Assembly (NCBI RefSeq): GCF_036967205.1
Contig: NZ_CP146022.1
Location: 4,898,001 to 4,962,000 of the forward strand
Source: Streptomyces sp. Q6
GTDB taxonomy: Bacteria > Actinomycetota > Actinomycetes > Streptomycetales > Streptomycetaceae
DNA length: 64,000 bases
Reading direction: 5' to 3'
The notes under the pieces were generated by a model. It was not told where the DNA came from. It saw only the letters and a program-made list of their open reading frames with translations, and searched no databases. The position numbers and the translations under genes were made by a program. Positions 54,994-63,974 of the stretch are shown here, in pieces (the stretch's first letter is position 1; the number at the start of each line of letters is the position of its first letter).

Positions 54994-56310
54994 ATGACCA
55001 CGACGGGGGAAGTTCACCGAGCCGCGGCCGGGGGGCCGTGGTGGTGGGAGCGGCGGCGTGCCGCCGTGTTCGACGCAGGGCTCGCGGTGGCGTCTGCCGT
55101 CGAGTGCGCGGTGGAGGGGGTGCCGTTCGCGCACAAGGCCGGGCTGCCGGTCTGGCTGGGGGTCGTCTTCGGGGTGCTCACGGGCGCGACGCTCGTGCTG
55201 CGCCGGCGCTGGCCGATCGCGGTGGTGCTGGTCTCGGTGGCCGTGACGCCCGCGCAGATGGGCGGGTTGCTGACGGTCGTCGGGCTGTACTCGCTGGCGG
55301 CGTCGGAGATGCCGCGGCGGATCATCGGGGCGCTCGCCGGGATGTCGTTCATGGGGACGCTGATCGTCTTCGTGGTGCGGATGCAGCAGGATTCGGCGGC
55401 GCACACGGATTCGTTCCAGGTGGCGAGCTGGGTCGTGCCGTTCCTCGTGATCATCACGGCGCTGGGGGTGACGGCCCCGCCGTTGCTGCTCGGCATGTAC
55501 GTGGGTGCGCGGCGCCGGCTGATGGAGTCGCTGACGGAGCGGAACGAGTCGCTGGAGCGGGAGCTGGGGCTGCTCGCGGAGCGGGCCGAGGAGCGGGCCG
55601 AGTGGGCGCGGGGTGAGGAGCGGACCCGTATCGCGCGGGAGATGCACGACGTCGTCGCGCACCGGGTGTCGCTGATGGTGGTGCACGCGGCGGCGTTGCA
55701 GGCCGTGGCGCGGAAGGATCCCGAGAAGGCCGTGAAGAACGCCGCGCTGGTCGGGGACATGGGGCGGCAGGCGCTGACGGAGCTGCGGGAGATGCTCGGG
55801 GTGCTGCGGGCCGGGGAGCCGGTTCCGGACCGTACGGCGGTGCCGTTGGCGGCGGTGGGGATGGCCGCGGCGGCCGCGGCCTCGCGGGCCGAGGAGCCGG
55901 GCGCCGAGGCGGACGGGCCGTCCCTGGCGGAGGTCGAGGAGTTGGTGGAGCAGTCGCGGGCCGCCGGGATGGTCGTCGAGATGTCCGTCGAGGGGCGGGT
56001 CAGGGCGTACGCCGCGGCGGTGGAGCAGACGGCCTACCGGGTGGTGCAGGAGGCGCTGACGAACGTGCACAAGCACGCGGCGGGCGCCAAGACGTACGTG
56101 CGGCTCGCGCATCGGGGGGTGGAGGTCGCGATGCAGGTGGAGAACGAGCCGCCGCCGGTGCTGTCCGCGGCGGGCGCGGCGGGCCTGCCGTCCGGTGGGA
56201 ACGGGCTGGTGGGGATGAAGGAGCGGGTCGCCGGGCTCGGGGGTGTGTTCGTGTCGGGCCCGACGGACGCGGGTGGGTACCGGGTGTCGGCCGTGCTGCC
56301 GGCCGCGTGA
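54994..56310 (+). CDS. Sensor histidine kinase (HisKA_3/NarL-partner type)
   Basis: 438-aa membrane histidine kinase. Four or five membrane helices fill about residues 22-170, with no large outer sensor domain. A coiled stretch follows (RNESLERELGLLAERAEERAEW). The HisKA_3 dimerisation motif has the phospho-accepting His in TRIAREMHDVVAHRVSLMV, and a HATPase_c domain has the N-box YRVVQEALTNVHKHA and the G-box GNGLVGMKERV. The ATG is at 54994. No response regulator gene lies beside it in the window, unusual for this class. Confidence 0.9.
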   Translation: MTTTGEVHRAAAGGPWWWERRRAAVFDAGLAVASAVECAVEGVPFAHKAGLPVWLGVVFGVLTGATLVLRRRWPIAVVLVSVAVTPAQMGGLLTVVGLYSLAASEMPRRIIGALAGMSFMGTLIVFVVRMQQDSAAHTDSFQVASWVVPFLVIITALGVTAPPLLLGMYVGARRRLMESLTERNESLERELGLLAERAEERAEWARGEERTRIAREMHDVVAHRVSLMVVHAAALQAVARKDPEKAVKNAALVGDMGRQALTELREMLGVLRAGEPVPDRTAVPLAAVGMAAAAAASRAEEPGAEADGPSLAEVEELVEQSRAAGMVVEMSVEGRVRAYAAAVEQTAYRVVQEALTNVHKHAAGAKTYVRLAHRGVEVAMQVENEPPPVLSAAGAAGLPSGGNGLVGMKERVAGLGGVFVSGPTDAGGYRVSAVLPAA

Positions 56311-56378
56311 GGGTGCTGCCGCGCTGAAGCCGGGGGCTCGGGGTCCCCACGCTCCGGCGCGGCAGGGCCTCGGCGGGG

Positions 56379-56885
56379 TCAGGTCGCCTGGAGGCGGGGC
56401 GGCCGGGTGCCTGTCAGGAGGGTGGTGAGGGCCTGGTCGATGTCGGGGCCCAGGTACCAGTCGCCGCTGTGGTCGAGGGCGTAGACACGGCCCTCGGTGT
56501 CGATCGCCAGGAGTGCCTCCGTGCCGGACTCGGCGCCGAGGGGGCTCACCTCCGTGTCGAGGGCGCGGCCCAGGTCGCCGAGGGTGCGGGCCATGTGCAG
56601 GCCGTGCAGCGGGTCCAGGTGCGGCTGGGACGGGGCGACGTGGCGGCCGGGGCCGGTCGGCGTGAGGTGCAGGCCGCCGAACTCCGCCCAGGCCTCCACG
56701 GCCGCGGGGAAGACCGCGTGCCGGTGTCCGGCCGGGGAGACGTGCGTGCGCAGCGCGTCCGCCCAGAACTCGGCCTGCTTGATGTCCCAGCGTCCGGGCT
56801 GCCAGCCGGCGGCGCGCAGGGTGGCGTCCACGGGGACGGAGAAGCGGGTGCTCGAAGTGCGGTCCACGGAAGCGGAGTCGGGCAT
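56379..56885 (-). CDS. SUKH-3 family (immunity-type) protein
   Basis: 168-aa protein of the SUKH-3 clade of the SMI1/KNR4 superfamily, a fold widely used as immunity to nuclease and deaminase toxins. Recognisable are LRAAGWQPGRWD, AVFPAAVEAWAEFGGLHL, and the C-terminal LLAIDTEGRVYALDHSGDWYLGPDIDQAL. The ATG at 56885 overlaps the stop of the deaminase gene (TGATG), so the two are made together, deaminase first. This is the toxin-immunity order. Confidence 0.85.
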   Translation of the reverse strand: MPDSASVDRTSSTRFSVPVDATLRAAGWQPGRWDIKQAEFWADALRTHVSPAGHRHAVFPAAVEAWAEFGGLHLTPTGPGRHVAPSQPHLDPLHGLHMARTLGDLGRALDTEVSPLGAESGTEALLAIDTEGRVYALDHSGDWYLGPDIDQALTTLLTGTRPPRLQAT

Positions 56886-57460
56886 CAGTGGGCGGCCTCG
56901 CTGTTGGTTCGGTCCGGTCCGGCGTCGGGCTGCTGCGCGGGCACCACGACGTGGACGCCGAAGTGGGCGGTCAGCGCGGCGCAGGCGCGGCAGGGGCGGG
57001 CGAAGCCGCCGTGCAGCGGGTCGCCGTCCTCACGGATGCGCCGGGTGGTGAGTTTGGCGTGCTTGAGCGCCTTGCGGGCGTCGCTCATGGTCATGGGTCT
57101 GCGTCGGCCGCGCTTGGACTTCTCGGCGCGTTCCGCGTCGACGGCGGTGAGGTGCCGGGAGATCAGGATCGCCTCGGCGCAGCGTCCGGTGAAACGGTCC
57201 CGCTGCGCGCTCGTCAGCGTATCCAGATAATCCTGGACCAACGCGTGCAGAACGGGCGGCTGTTCGCCCCGCGCGGCCGTCGACGTGAGGGTCGTGCCGC
57301 GTACCGAGAGCGCGGCGGCGACGGTCGGCAGGATGCCGTCGCGCCGGCCCCGGAGTACGGGGACGGACCCCGCGTCGGTGGCGCTCCAGCCCACGCGTGG
57401 GTCGTCGCCGTCCGGCCGGGTCTCCACGGACGCCGATGACGGTGCAATGCCGCTGTTCAT
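56885..57460 (-). CDS. YwqJ-type deaminase-domain protein
   Basis: 191-aa protein with a cytidine-deaminase-like fold of the YwqJ type. The first zinc-ligand/catalytic motif is FTGRCAEAILISRHL (Cys-Ala-Glu) and the second is RPCRACAALTAHFGV (PCxxC). There is no signal peptide, WXG/LXG leader or other trafficking domain, so if toxic it is not obviously exported. The ATG at 57460 has GGAGGGG 9 nt upstream. It is coupled to the SUKH-3 gene. It may be a toxin, an antiphage effector or a nucleic-acid deaminase with an internal role. Confidence 0.8.
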   Translation of the reverse strand: MNSGIAPSSASVETRPDGDDPRVGWSATDAGSVPVLRGRRDGILPTVAAALSVRGTTLTSTAARGEQPPVLHALVQDYLDTLTSAQRDRFTGRCAEAILISRHLTAVDAERAEKSKRGRRRPMTMSDARKALKHAKLTTRRIREDGDPLHGGFARPCRACAALTAHFGVHVVVPAQQPDAGPDRTNSEAAH

Positions 57461-57689
57461 GTGGTGCTTCCCCTCCTGCAATCCCCCGGGTTGCCTGCAC
57501 AGAGTGCCAAATGGGACGGCGGGTGCGGTAGCCGGTACCCGTCGACACGCCCGAAGCTCGGCGCTGCGTCACGGGCGGGTGACTGCTGGTCATGGAACCG
57601 GAGGCCCGGTGACCGGTGTCCTTCCAGCGCATAGGCTGTCGGGACAGGAAGCACCAGTACCGTCAACAGCGCCGCAGGGGGCAACCGCC

Positions 57690-58682
57690 ATGACGACAGG
57701 TCGGCTCGGGCAGCAAGCCGCGCCGCCGAACGCGGCCTACGCCGGGCAGGTCGTGCACTTCCCGGATCCGGTCCGCGCCGCTCGCCATCCCAGGGGTGTG
57801 CGGATGGACGGCGAGGGCTTTCCCGACTTCTCGGCGTACGCGCGCGCGGCGGCCGAGATCGCGGAGCCTCCGCAGGGGTTCGGTGTCGACGAACTGCGGC
57901 TCACGGACTACGTGTCGGCGAACGCCGCCCTGGCCGCGTCCGGTCATGAACTGTGGGACACGATCCCGCCGGTGGCGACGCCGCACGGCTGGACCTGGCA
58001 CCACGTACGGGGTTCGCGGCGCCTCGAGTTGGTGCCGGTCGAGGTGAAGGCGTTGCTGCGCCACCACGGCGGTCTCGCCACGGCGGCCGTCGACCAGCAC
58101 AAGCGGGGCACCCGGCCGCTCCAGGACACACGACCGGCGCACTTCGGTCTGCCGAAGTCCGGGGTCGCGGTGACCGAGCAGCAAGTCCTCGGCGCGGAGG
58201 AGGACTTGGGGTACCGGCTGCCCGGCGCCTACCGGTCGTTCCTGAAGGCGGGCGGCGGTTGCGCGCCCGTCGGGGCCGCGCTGGACGCCGAGTTGGGGCT
58301 CCTGGTCGACCAGCCGTTCTTCACGGTGCGCGACGAGGCGGCGGTCAACGACATCGTCTACGTCAACAAGTGTCTGCGCGATCACCTGACCAAGGACTAT
58401 CTGGCGGTCGGCTTCGTGCAGGGCGGCATCCTCGCGGTGAAGGTGCGGGGCGCGGCGATCGGTTCCGTGTGGTTCTGCGCGTACGACGACGCGCGCGACG
58501 GCGGCGACACGGCGAGCTGGTCGGTGGCCGAGCGGGTGGAGCGTCTGCTGCTGCCGTGCGGCGACGACTTCGACGTGTTCCTGTCCCGACTGGCCGGTAA
58601 TCCGCCGGAGTTGGAGACGGTGGCGAATCTGATGGTGGACGGCGGCTTCGCGAGCGCGGTCCCGGCCACAGGTGGGGAGTGA
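57690..58682 (+). CDS. WHH-type HNH nuclease domain fused to SMI1/KNR4 (SUKH-1)
   Basis: 330-aa fusion. Residues about 20-135 resemble the WHH clade of HNH/ENDO VII nuclease toxins: FPDPVRAARHPRG, GWTWHHVRGSRRLELVPVEV and ALLRHHGG. The paired His and downstream His-His-Gly-Gly are the expected metal and catalytic residues. Residues about 165-320 form a SUKH-1/SMI1-KNR4 domain (LGYRLPGAYRSFLKAGGG, VNDIVYVNKCLRDHLTKDYLAVGF, RVERLLLPCGDDFDVFLSRL). Toxin-like and immunity-like parts in one chain are unusual. The ATG at 57690 has AGGGGG upstream. It is divergent from the deaminase/SUKH-3 pair and followed after 7 bp by another such fusion. Confidence 0.78.
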   Translation: MTTGRLGQQAAPPNAAYAGQVVHFPDPVRAARHPRGVRMDGEGFPDFSAYARAAAEIAEPPQGFGVDELRLTDYVSANAALAASGHELWDTIPPVATPHGWTWHHVRGSRRLELVPVEVKALLRHHGGLATAAVDQHKRGTRPLQDTRPAHFGLPKSGVAVTEQQVLGAEEDLGYRLPGAYRSFLKAGGGCAPVGAALDAELGLLVDQPFFTVRDEAAVNDIVYVNKCLRDHLTKDYLAVGFVQGGILAVKVRGAAIGSVWFCAYDDARDGGDTASWSVAERVERLLLPCGDDFDVFLSRLAGNPPELETVANLMVDGGFASAVPATGGE

Positions 58683-58689
58683 CGCGGCG

Positions 58690-61178
58690 ATGGTGACCTT
58701 CGCGCAGGCGCAGGAGCGCGCCGAGGAATGGATCAACGCGGACGTGCCCGCGTACCAGCACCGTGAGGTGCGGGTGCGCGAGTTCGAGCTGGGCTTCGTG
58801 GTGTGGGCCGAGGACCGGGAGAACGGGCCGGTGTCCGACGGCGGCCGCCAGCGGCTGGTCATCGCGCGGGACAGCGGCGAGGCGACCCTGTGGCCGTCGC
58901 TGCCCGTCGGTGAGGTGATCCGTCGGTACGAGGAGGAGTACGGGCTGCCGGAGCCCGCGCAGGCCGCCGCGCCGCGGCCGCCGGAGCGGGTGGACCTGAA
59001 CCAGACGTCGTTCCTGCTGAGTCCGCCGGAGTGGTTGCAGGAGGCGGCGGACAAGCTGGGGATCCCGGATCGCCGCTCGTCCGAGCCGTCGTCCGCGCCG
59101 TCGCCGTCGGCTCCCGCGCCGACCCCGGCTCCGGCTCCGGCTCCCGCGCCGGCTCCCGCTCCCGTCGCGCCCGCTCCGCCGGTGGGGGCGACCCCGTGGG
59201 CCGGTACGGACACGAACGGGGCCGGGGACGAGGAGGACCGGTCGGTGCCGCTGCCCGACACCGTGTTCTCGCCGCCGCTGGCCGAGGAGACCCCGCCGCC
59301 CGGTGTGACGCCGGACGCGAAGACCGCCCTGATCTCGGGCGGCAGCCAGCTTCCGCCGACGGCCGTGTCCCCGGCGGTCGCCGGTGCGCCCGCGCCCGTC
59401 GCGCCGGTGCCGCACACGCCCCCGCCGCCCGTGAGCGCGACGCCGCCGCCCGCCGCGGGCGCGCCGCTGCCGCCTCCGGTGCCGGGTTCCGCCGTGCCGG
59501 GCACGCCGCCGCCCGGCGCCTCGTACGGATACCCGCAGGGTCCCGGGCACGACGCCTCGGGCCGGCCGCTGGCGCCCGGCGCGGGGACATCGCCGACGCC
59601 GCCACGAGCAAGGCGCAGGGTCCGCCGCGCGGTGCCCGTGGGGGCGGCGCGCAGACCCCGCCGCCGCCCGGTGCTCCCGGCACCCCCGGTGTTCCCGGTG
59701 GTCAGACGCCGCCGCCCGCCGGTCCCGCGGGCGGTTACGTCCCGACGCAGATGGTGTCCGCGCTCGGTCCCGACGGTCAGCCGGAGGTCCAGGGCGGGCC
59801 GCTGCCGCCGTCCGCGCCGAAGCCGCCGGGTGCCACGCCCCGCCGGCGCCGGGCAGCGTGCACCACGCCGCGACCATGCTGGCCGGGCCGCCGGTCGGCG
59901 GTCCCGGGCAGGCCCCGCCGCCGCCCGGACCCCCGGTGCTCCCGGCGCGCCGCAGCCGCCGTCCGCGCCCAAGCCTCCCGGCGCCACGCCCCCGCCGCCC
60001 GGCGGCGGTGTGCACCACGCCGCGACGATGCTGGCGGGTCCGGCGGTCGGCGGTCCCGGCGCCCCGGGTCCGCAGGGTCCCGGCGCCCCGCTGCCGCCCC
60101 CGCCGCCGCCCGGCGCGATGCCGCCGCCGGTCGCCGGGCAGCAGATCCCCGGGGCCCGCCCCCGGCCGCGTACGGCTACCCGCCGCAGGCGCCGCCGGTG
60201 GGTCAGCCGACCGTCGGCCCCGGCTACCAGGCCGTGCTGCGCTACCGCGCGCCCGACGGCTCCGAGCAGCAGCTCATCCGGCGCTCCGCGCCCGGTACGC
60301 CGCACCCGGAGTGGCAGATCTTCCACGAGCTGCGCGGCATGAACATCCCGCCGGACCAGGTCCTCGAACTCCACACGGAGCTGGAGTCCTGCGCGTTGCC
60401 CGGCGCGTACTGCTCCCGGATGATCCAGGAGCAGTGGCCGCAGGCGCGCATCACGTCGATCGCCCCGTACGGCGCCGATCACGCCTCGCGCCAGCAGGGC
60501 ATGCGGCAACTCATCGCGCACCAGGGCGAGTTGCACCAGGTCGCCGACGGTCCGGCGCGTCCGGCGCCGGTGCGTGCGCCGCTGCCGCCCGCGCAGCCCG
60601 CGCCGCCGGTCCCGCCGGAGGTCATCGGGCAGGAGCTGGCCGCGGCGTTCGGTCCCGGTGTCTTCCGCTTCGACCAGCGGGCGGTCTCGCGCCAGGGCGT
60701 CCCGGACATCGTCGCGCACACCCTGGTCGTCGCCGGTCTCCCCGCCGATTTCGGGCCGTTCTTCTGGGCGCAGGCCCAGCCGGGCCGCCCGGTGCCGACG
60801 CTCGCCGAACTCGCGCAGGAGCGCGGGGTGCAGCCGGCGTCGGACGCGGGCTCGTACCTCGTCATGGGCAGCGACTTCGGCAAGGCGCTGTGCGTGCAGT
60901 ACGGGACGGCGAACATCGTGGCCGTGCCGGTGGAGTCGGGTCCGGGCGGGGCACCCGTGCCGCCGCAGTTCGTGAACAGCGGGCTGCCCGAGTTCGCGCG
61001 GTGCCTCGCGCTGCTCGGCCGGATGTGGCGGCTGCGCTACGGCCTCAACCCGGAGCAGGCGGGCCGCTGGACCGTCGACTTCCAGGCGCAGCTCAACGCG
61101 ATCGACCCGGCCGCGCTCGGCTCGCCCGAGACCTGGTGGTCGGTGCTCCTGGAGCAGATGTGGGACGGCCTGCTGTAG
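58690..61178 (+). CDS. YrhB-like domain, Pro-rich linker, deaminase domain and SUKH-4 domain (reading frame broken by four single-base losses)
   Basis: The intended protein is about 830 aa. Residues 1-90 are a YrhB-like domain (EEWINADVPAYQHREVRVRE, LWPSLPVGEVIRRYEEEYG). A Pro/Ala/Gly-rich linker follows, then from about 520 a nucleic-acid-deaminase-like domain with LELHTELESC and LPGAYCSRMI (His-Thr-Glu plus Cys pair). The C-terminal SUKH-4 immunity-type domain (about 650-830) carries VLVVAGLPADFGPFFW-type blocks. As given, the frame changes near 59580, 59840, 59932 and 60155; each needs one added base, mostly in C or G runs. Adding four restores an exact open frame (2,493 nt), so these are probably sequencing errors. 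If genuine, the gene is a pseudogene. Confidence 0.75.
59807..60060 (+). repeat. Intragenic duplication in the Pro-rich linker
   Basis: The block PPSAPKPPGATPPP...VHHAATMLAGP-VGGPG occurs twice with a period of about 150 bp (first around 59807-59908, second around 59957-60058). The copies are similar but not identical, so this is an old duplication inside low-complexity coding DNA. Confidence 0.7.
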
Positions 61179-61200
61179 TCGCGTAGGAACGCATGGGTAC

Positions 61201-61235
61201 GGGGCGCTCGACCTGCGGGATCGGTCGGGCGCCCC
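61201..61235 (+). terminator. Hairpin after the SUKH-4 gene
   Basis: GGGGCGC (61201-61207) and GCGCCCC (61229-61235) with an inner CGACC/GGTCG pairing. It lies 22 bp after the stop and 13 bp before the next start. It is a plausible terminator without a T-run. Confidence 0.55.
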
Positions 61236-61247
61236 GATCATGCGCTC

Positions 61248-62234
61248 ATGGCAGGCACACCGACGCAGACGAGGCCACCGAAGCGGCGGCGCTGGCCCAG
61301 GCGGGTCCTGCTGACCCTCCTGGTCGTCCTCGTCCTGCTCGTCGGCTACGGCACGGCCCTGTATTTCTGGGCGGATTCGCGGCTGCGGACCACGCAGGCC
61401 CTCACCGACTACGACGGCCGCCCGGCGGACGGCAAGGGCACCGACTGGCTGCTCGTCGGCTCGGACTCGCGCGCGGACCTGACGCCCGAACAGCGCAAAG
61501 AGCTGCATGTGGGCAATGACACGGGCCTCAACACCGACACGATCATGGTCCTGCACCACGGGGACAACGGCCCGTACCTGATCTCGATCCCGCGCGACTC
61601 GTACGTCACGATCCCCGGGCACGGCAAGAACAAGATCAACGCGGCGTTCGCGCTGGGCGGCGCTCCGCTCCTGACGCGGACCGTCGAGCAGGCGACGGGG
61701 CTGCGTATCGACCACTACGCCGAGGTCAACTTCCTGGGTCTGGTGAACGTCGTCGACGCGCTCGGCGGCGTCACCCTCTGCGTCGCCGACGGCGGGCTGC
61801 ACGACGAGAAGTCCGGCGCCGACTTCGACGCGGGCTGCCAGGAGATGGACGGGGTCCAGGCCCTCCAGTACGCGCGGGCCCGCTACTCCGACCCGCGCGG
61901 CGACCTCGGGCGGGTCGAGCGGCAGCGGCAGCTCGTCGACGCGATCGCCGACAAGGCGCTCAGCCCGTCGGTCCTGATCCCGCCGTGGAAGCTGATCCCG
62001 TTCCTGAGCGCCTCGCTCGACGCGCTCACCGTCGACGAGGGCACCGGCATCGGATCGCTGGCGACGATGGGCCGCGACATGTCCCGGCTGGCGGCCACGA
62101 CGACCGTCCCGGTGGCGAGCGAGCCGTACGTGTCCGGGGTCGGTGACGTCGTCCTGTGGAACGACAGCGAGGCCGAGCAGCTCTTCGCCGCCCTGCGCGA
62201 CGACACCGCGATTCCGACTTTCGACGGCAATTGA
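61248..62234 (+). CDS. LytR-CpsA-Psr (LCP) family cell-wall ligase
   Basis: 328-aa membrane-anchored phosphotransferase that attaches teichoic acid or other glycopolymers to peptidoglycan. A basic cytoplasmic tail and one membrane helix (about 20-42) precede the LCP domain. Its motifs are LLVGSDSRAD, NTDTIMVLHH, ISIPRDSYVTIPGHGKNKINAAFALGG, the Asp/Arg-containing LQYARARYSDPRGDLGRVERQ and a C-terminal VVLWNDSEAEQLF. The ATG is at 61248. No wall-polymer operon is nearby. Confidence 0.9.
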   Translation: MAGTPTQTRPPKRRRWPRRVLLTLLVVLVLLVGYGTALYFWADSRLRTTQALTDYDGRPADGKGTDWLLVGSDSRADLTPEQRKELHVGNDTGLNTDTIMVLHHGDNGPYLISIPRDSYVTIPGHGKNKINAAFALGGAPLLTRTVEQATGLRIDHYAEVNFLGLVNVVDALGGVTLCVADGGLHDEKSGADFDAGCQEMDGVQALQYARARYSDPRGDLGRVERQRQLVDAIADKALSPSVLIPPWKLIPFLSASLDALTVDEGTGIGSLATMGRDMSRLAATTTVPVASEPYVSGVGDVVLWNDSEAEQLFAALRDDTAIPTFDGN

Positions 62235-62374
62235 CGCATCCTGGACCGAGTGAGTCGGCCGGTGTTCGGCCGGTGTGTCGCGTGTGTCGGTTTGTGGACG
62301 CTTCCCTGTGATCCACAAAGATGTGCGCCAATCGCGCAGAACGTCGGGTTGGACGGGTTGGAGAGGTGATCCAC

Positions 62375-63276
62375 ATGAGCGGTGCGGGTGCATCGGCGTC
62401 GCCGTACGGATTCGTCGTCGCCAGGGGGCGCGGTGGCCGCGGTTACCGACCCGAGCAGGTGGAGGCGGTCGCCGCCGAGGTGTCGCGGGAGCGCGACGAC
62501 GCGTGGGAGCGCGCGGCCCGGCTGACCGTCCTGCACAAGGAGATGGAGGCGGAGGCCGAGCGGCTGCGCGAGGTCGTCGCGCGCCTCGCCCCGCAGACGT
62601 ACGACACCCTCGGCAAGCGCGCGCAGTACCTGCTCGAACTGGTGGAGGAAGAGGCGGCGGCCGTCCGGCACGCGGCGCGGGCCGAGGCGCAGGCGGCGGC
62701 CGACGCCGCCGGGCCGCGGCGCGCGAGGAGCGCGAGTCCGCCCAGGCGTACGCCGACGTCCTGCGCGCCGAGGCCGACGAGCGGGCCCGCGGCCGGGAGG
62801 ACGCGGCGCGGGCCGCGGCCGACGAGATCAGGGTCGCGGCGCGCCGCGACGTGAAGGAGATGCGCGGCGAGGCGCTCGCGGCGCTGCGCGACACGCGCCG
62901 CCGCGCCGAGGGCGTCCTCGCCGAGCAGACCAAGGAGCACGCCGAGCGGATCGAGCACGCCGAGCGGGACGCGGCCGAGCAGGAGGCCGCCGTCGACGCG
63001 TGGGAGACGGCCGCCGTCGCCGAGGCCGAGGCCCGCCTCGCGGAGGCCGGACGCGCCCTCGCCGAGGCGGAGGAGGCGGCCCGGCACGGCCAGGAGGACG
63101 CGGAGGCGAGCGCCGCGGAGCTGCTGGCGCAGGCGCGGGCCCGCGAGGAGCGGATCGCCCGGGAGACCGAGCGGGTGCTCCGCGAGAACGGCGAGGCGTG
63201 GGACGAGGTGCGGGCCCACATGGACCACGTACGCAGCTCGCTCGCGGCGCTCACGGGGCGGGCGGCGGCGGAGTAG
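62375..63276 (+). CDS. Coiled-coil cytoskeletal-type protein (frame broken by one missing base)
   Basis: The intended protein is about 300 aa. The N-terminus, GFVVARGRGGRGYRPEQVEA, resembles the conserved start of Streptomyces coiled-coil proteins often annotated as cellulose-binding (Scy/DivIVA-like). A continuous Ala/Glu/Arg-rich coiled coil runs from about residue 25 to 290 (HAERIEHAERDAAEQEAA). The frame changes near 62715 in a run of GC (GCCGCCGGGCCGCGGCGC); one added base makes an exact 903-nt frame. A sequencing error is likely. The ATG at 62375 has GAGAGG upstream. Confidence 0.75.
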
Positions 63277-63302
63277 CCCCCAGGCCGCCCGTCCCGTCCC
63301 CG

Positions 63303-63329
63303 CTTTGCAGGGAGTGCTACTTTGCAAAG
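63303..63329. promoter_or_regulatory. CTTTGCA repeats and palindrome before the deformylase gene
   Basis: CTTTGCA occurs at 63303-63309 and 63320-63326 (17 bp apart). The second is the left part of a perfect palindrome, CTTTGCAAAG (63320-63329). It lies about 45-70 bp before the deformylase start. It looks like a regulator site, but I cannot name the protein. Confidence 0.45.
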
Positions 63330-63371
63330 AGTTCGGTCAAGTGGCGTGCGTACAAGGGGGAGTTGAGAGGC

Positions 63372-63974
63372 ATGGGCGAGGGGCGGCTGCTGCCGGAGGT
63401 CGAGCGCGGCGCGGTGCGGCGCATCACGGTGGTCGGCGAGCCGGTGCTGCACCGGCGGTGCGCACCGGTCACCGAGGCGCACTTCGGCACGGCCGACCTC
63501 GCGCGGCTCGTCGACGACATGTTCGCCACGAACCACGTCGCGCACGGCGCGGGCCTCGCCGCGAACCAGGTCGACGTCGACCTCCAGCTCTTCGTCTGGG
63601 ACATCGAGGACGACTGGGGCGTGCGGCACGTCGGTCACATCGCGAACCCGGTCCTCGACGAGGAGCCGGTCGCCGGCCGCAGACTCGTCGAGGAGATGGA
63701 GGGCTGCCTGTCCGTCCCCGGCCCGTACAAGACCGTGCCGCGCGCCGACCACGCGGTCGTCCGCGGCCAGGACAAGGACGGCAACCCACTGGTCGTCGAG
63801 GGCCGCGGCTACTTCGCCCGCTGCCTCCTGCACGAGACGGACCACCTCCACGGCCGCCTCTACCTCGACCGTCTCGCCACACGCGAACGCCGGGACGCGC
63901 TGCGGGAGATGGAGGACCTGCGCGACGGCGTCCTCGCCCGGCGCGCGGCCATGGCGGAGCGACTCGGCAAGTAG
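63372..63974 (+). CDS. def: Peptide deformylase
   Basis: 200-aa metalloprotease that removes the N-formyl group from new proteins. All three motifs are present: GAGLAANQV (about residue 60), EGCLSVPG with the metal Cys (about 110) and HETDHLHG with the two metal His and catalytic Glu (about 154). A 15-residue N-terminal extension and Asp/Glu-rich loop (WDIEDDWG) fit the actinobacterial type. The ATG at 63372 has GAGAGG close upstream. Streptomyces usually have several def paralogs; no fmt gene is adjacent, so this is probably not the main housekeeping copy. Confidence 0.93.
   Translation: MGEGRLLPEVERGAVRRITVVGEPVLHRRCAPVTEAHFGTADLARLVDDMFATNHVAHGAGLAANQVDVDLQLFVWDIEDDWGVRHVGHIANPVLDEEPVAGRRLVEEMEGCLSVPGPYKTVPRADHAVVRGQDKDGNPLVVEGRGYFARCLLHETDHLHGRLYLDRLATRERRDALREMEDLRDGVLARRAAMAERLGK

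Noticed and set aside
57663-63851. A 2,062-codon open frame on the minus strand
   Set aside because: It lies antisense to recognised genes on both strands and its translation is low-complexity Arg/Ala/Pro text. Long antisense frames are normal at 72% GC.
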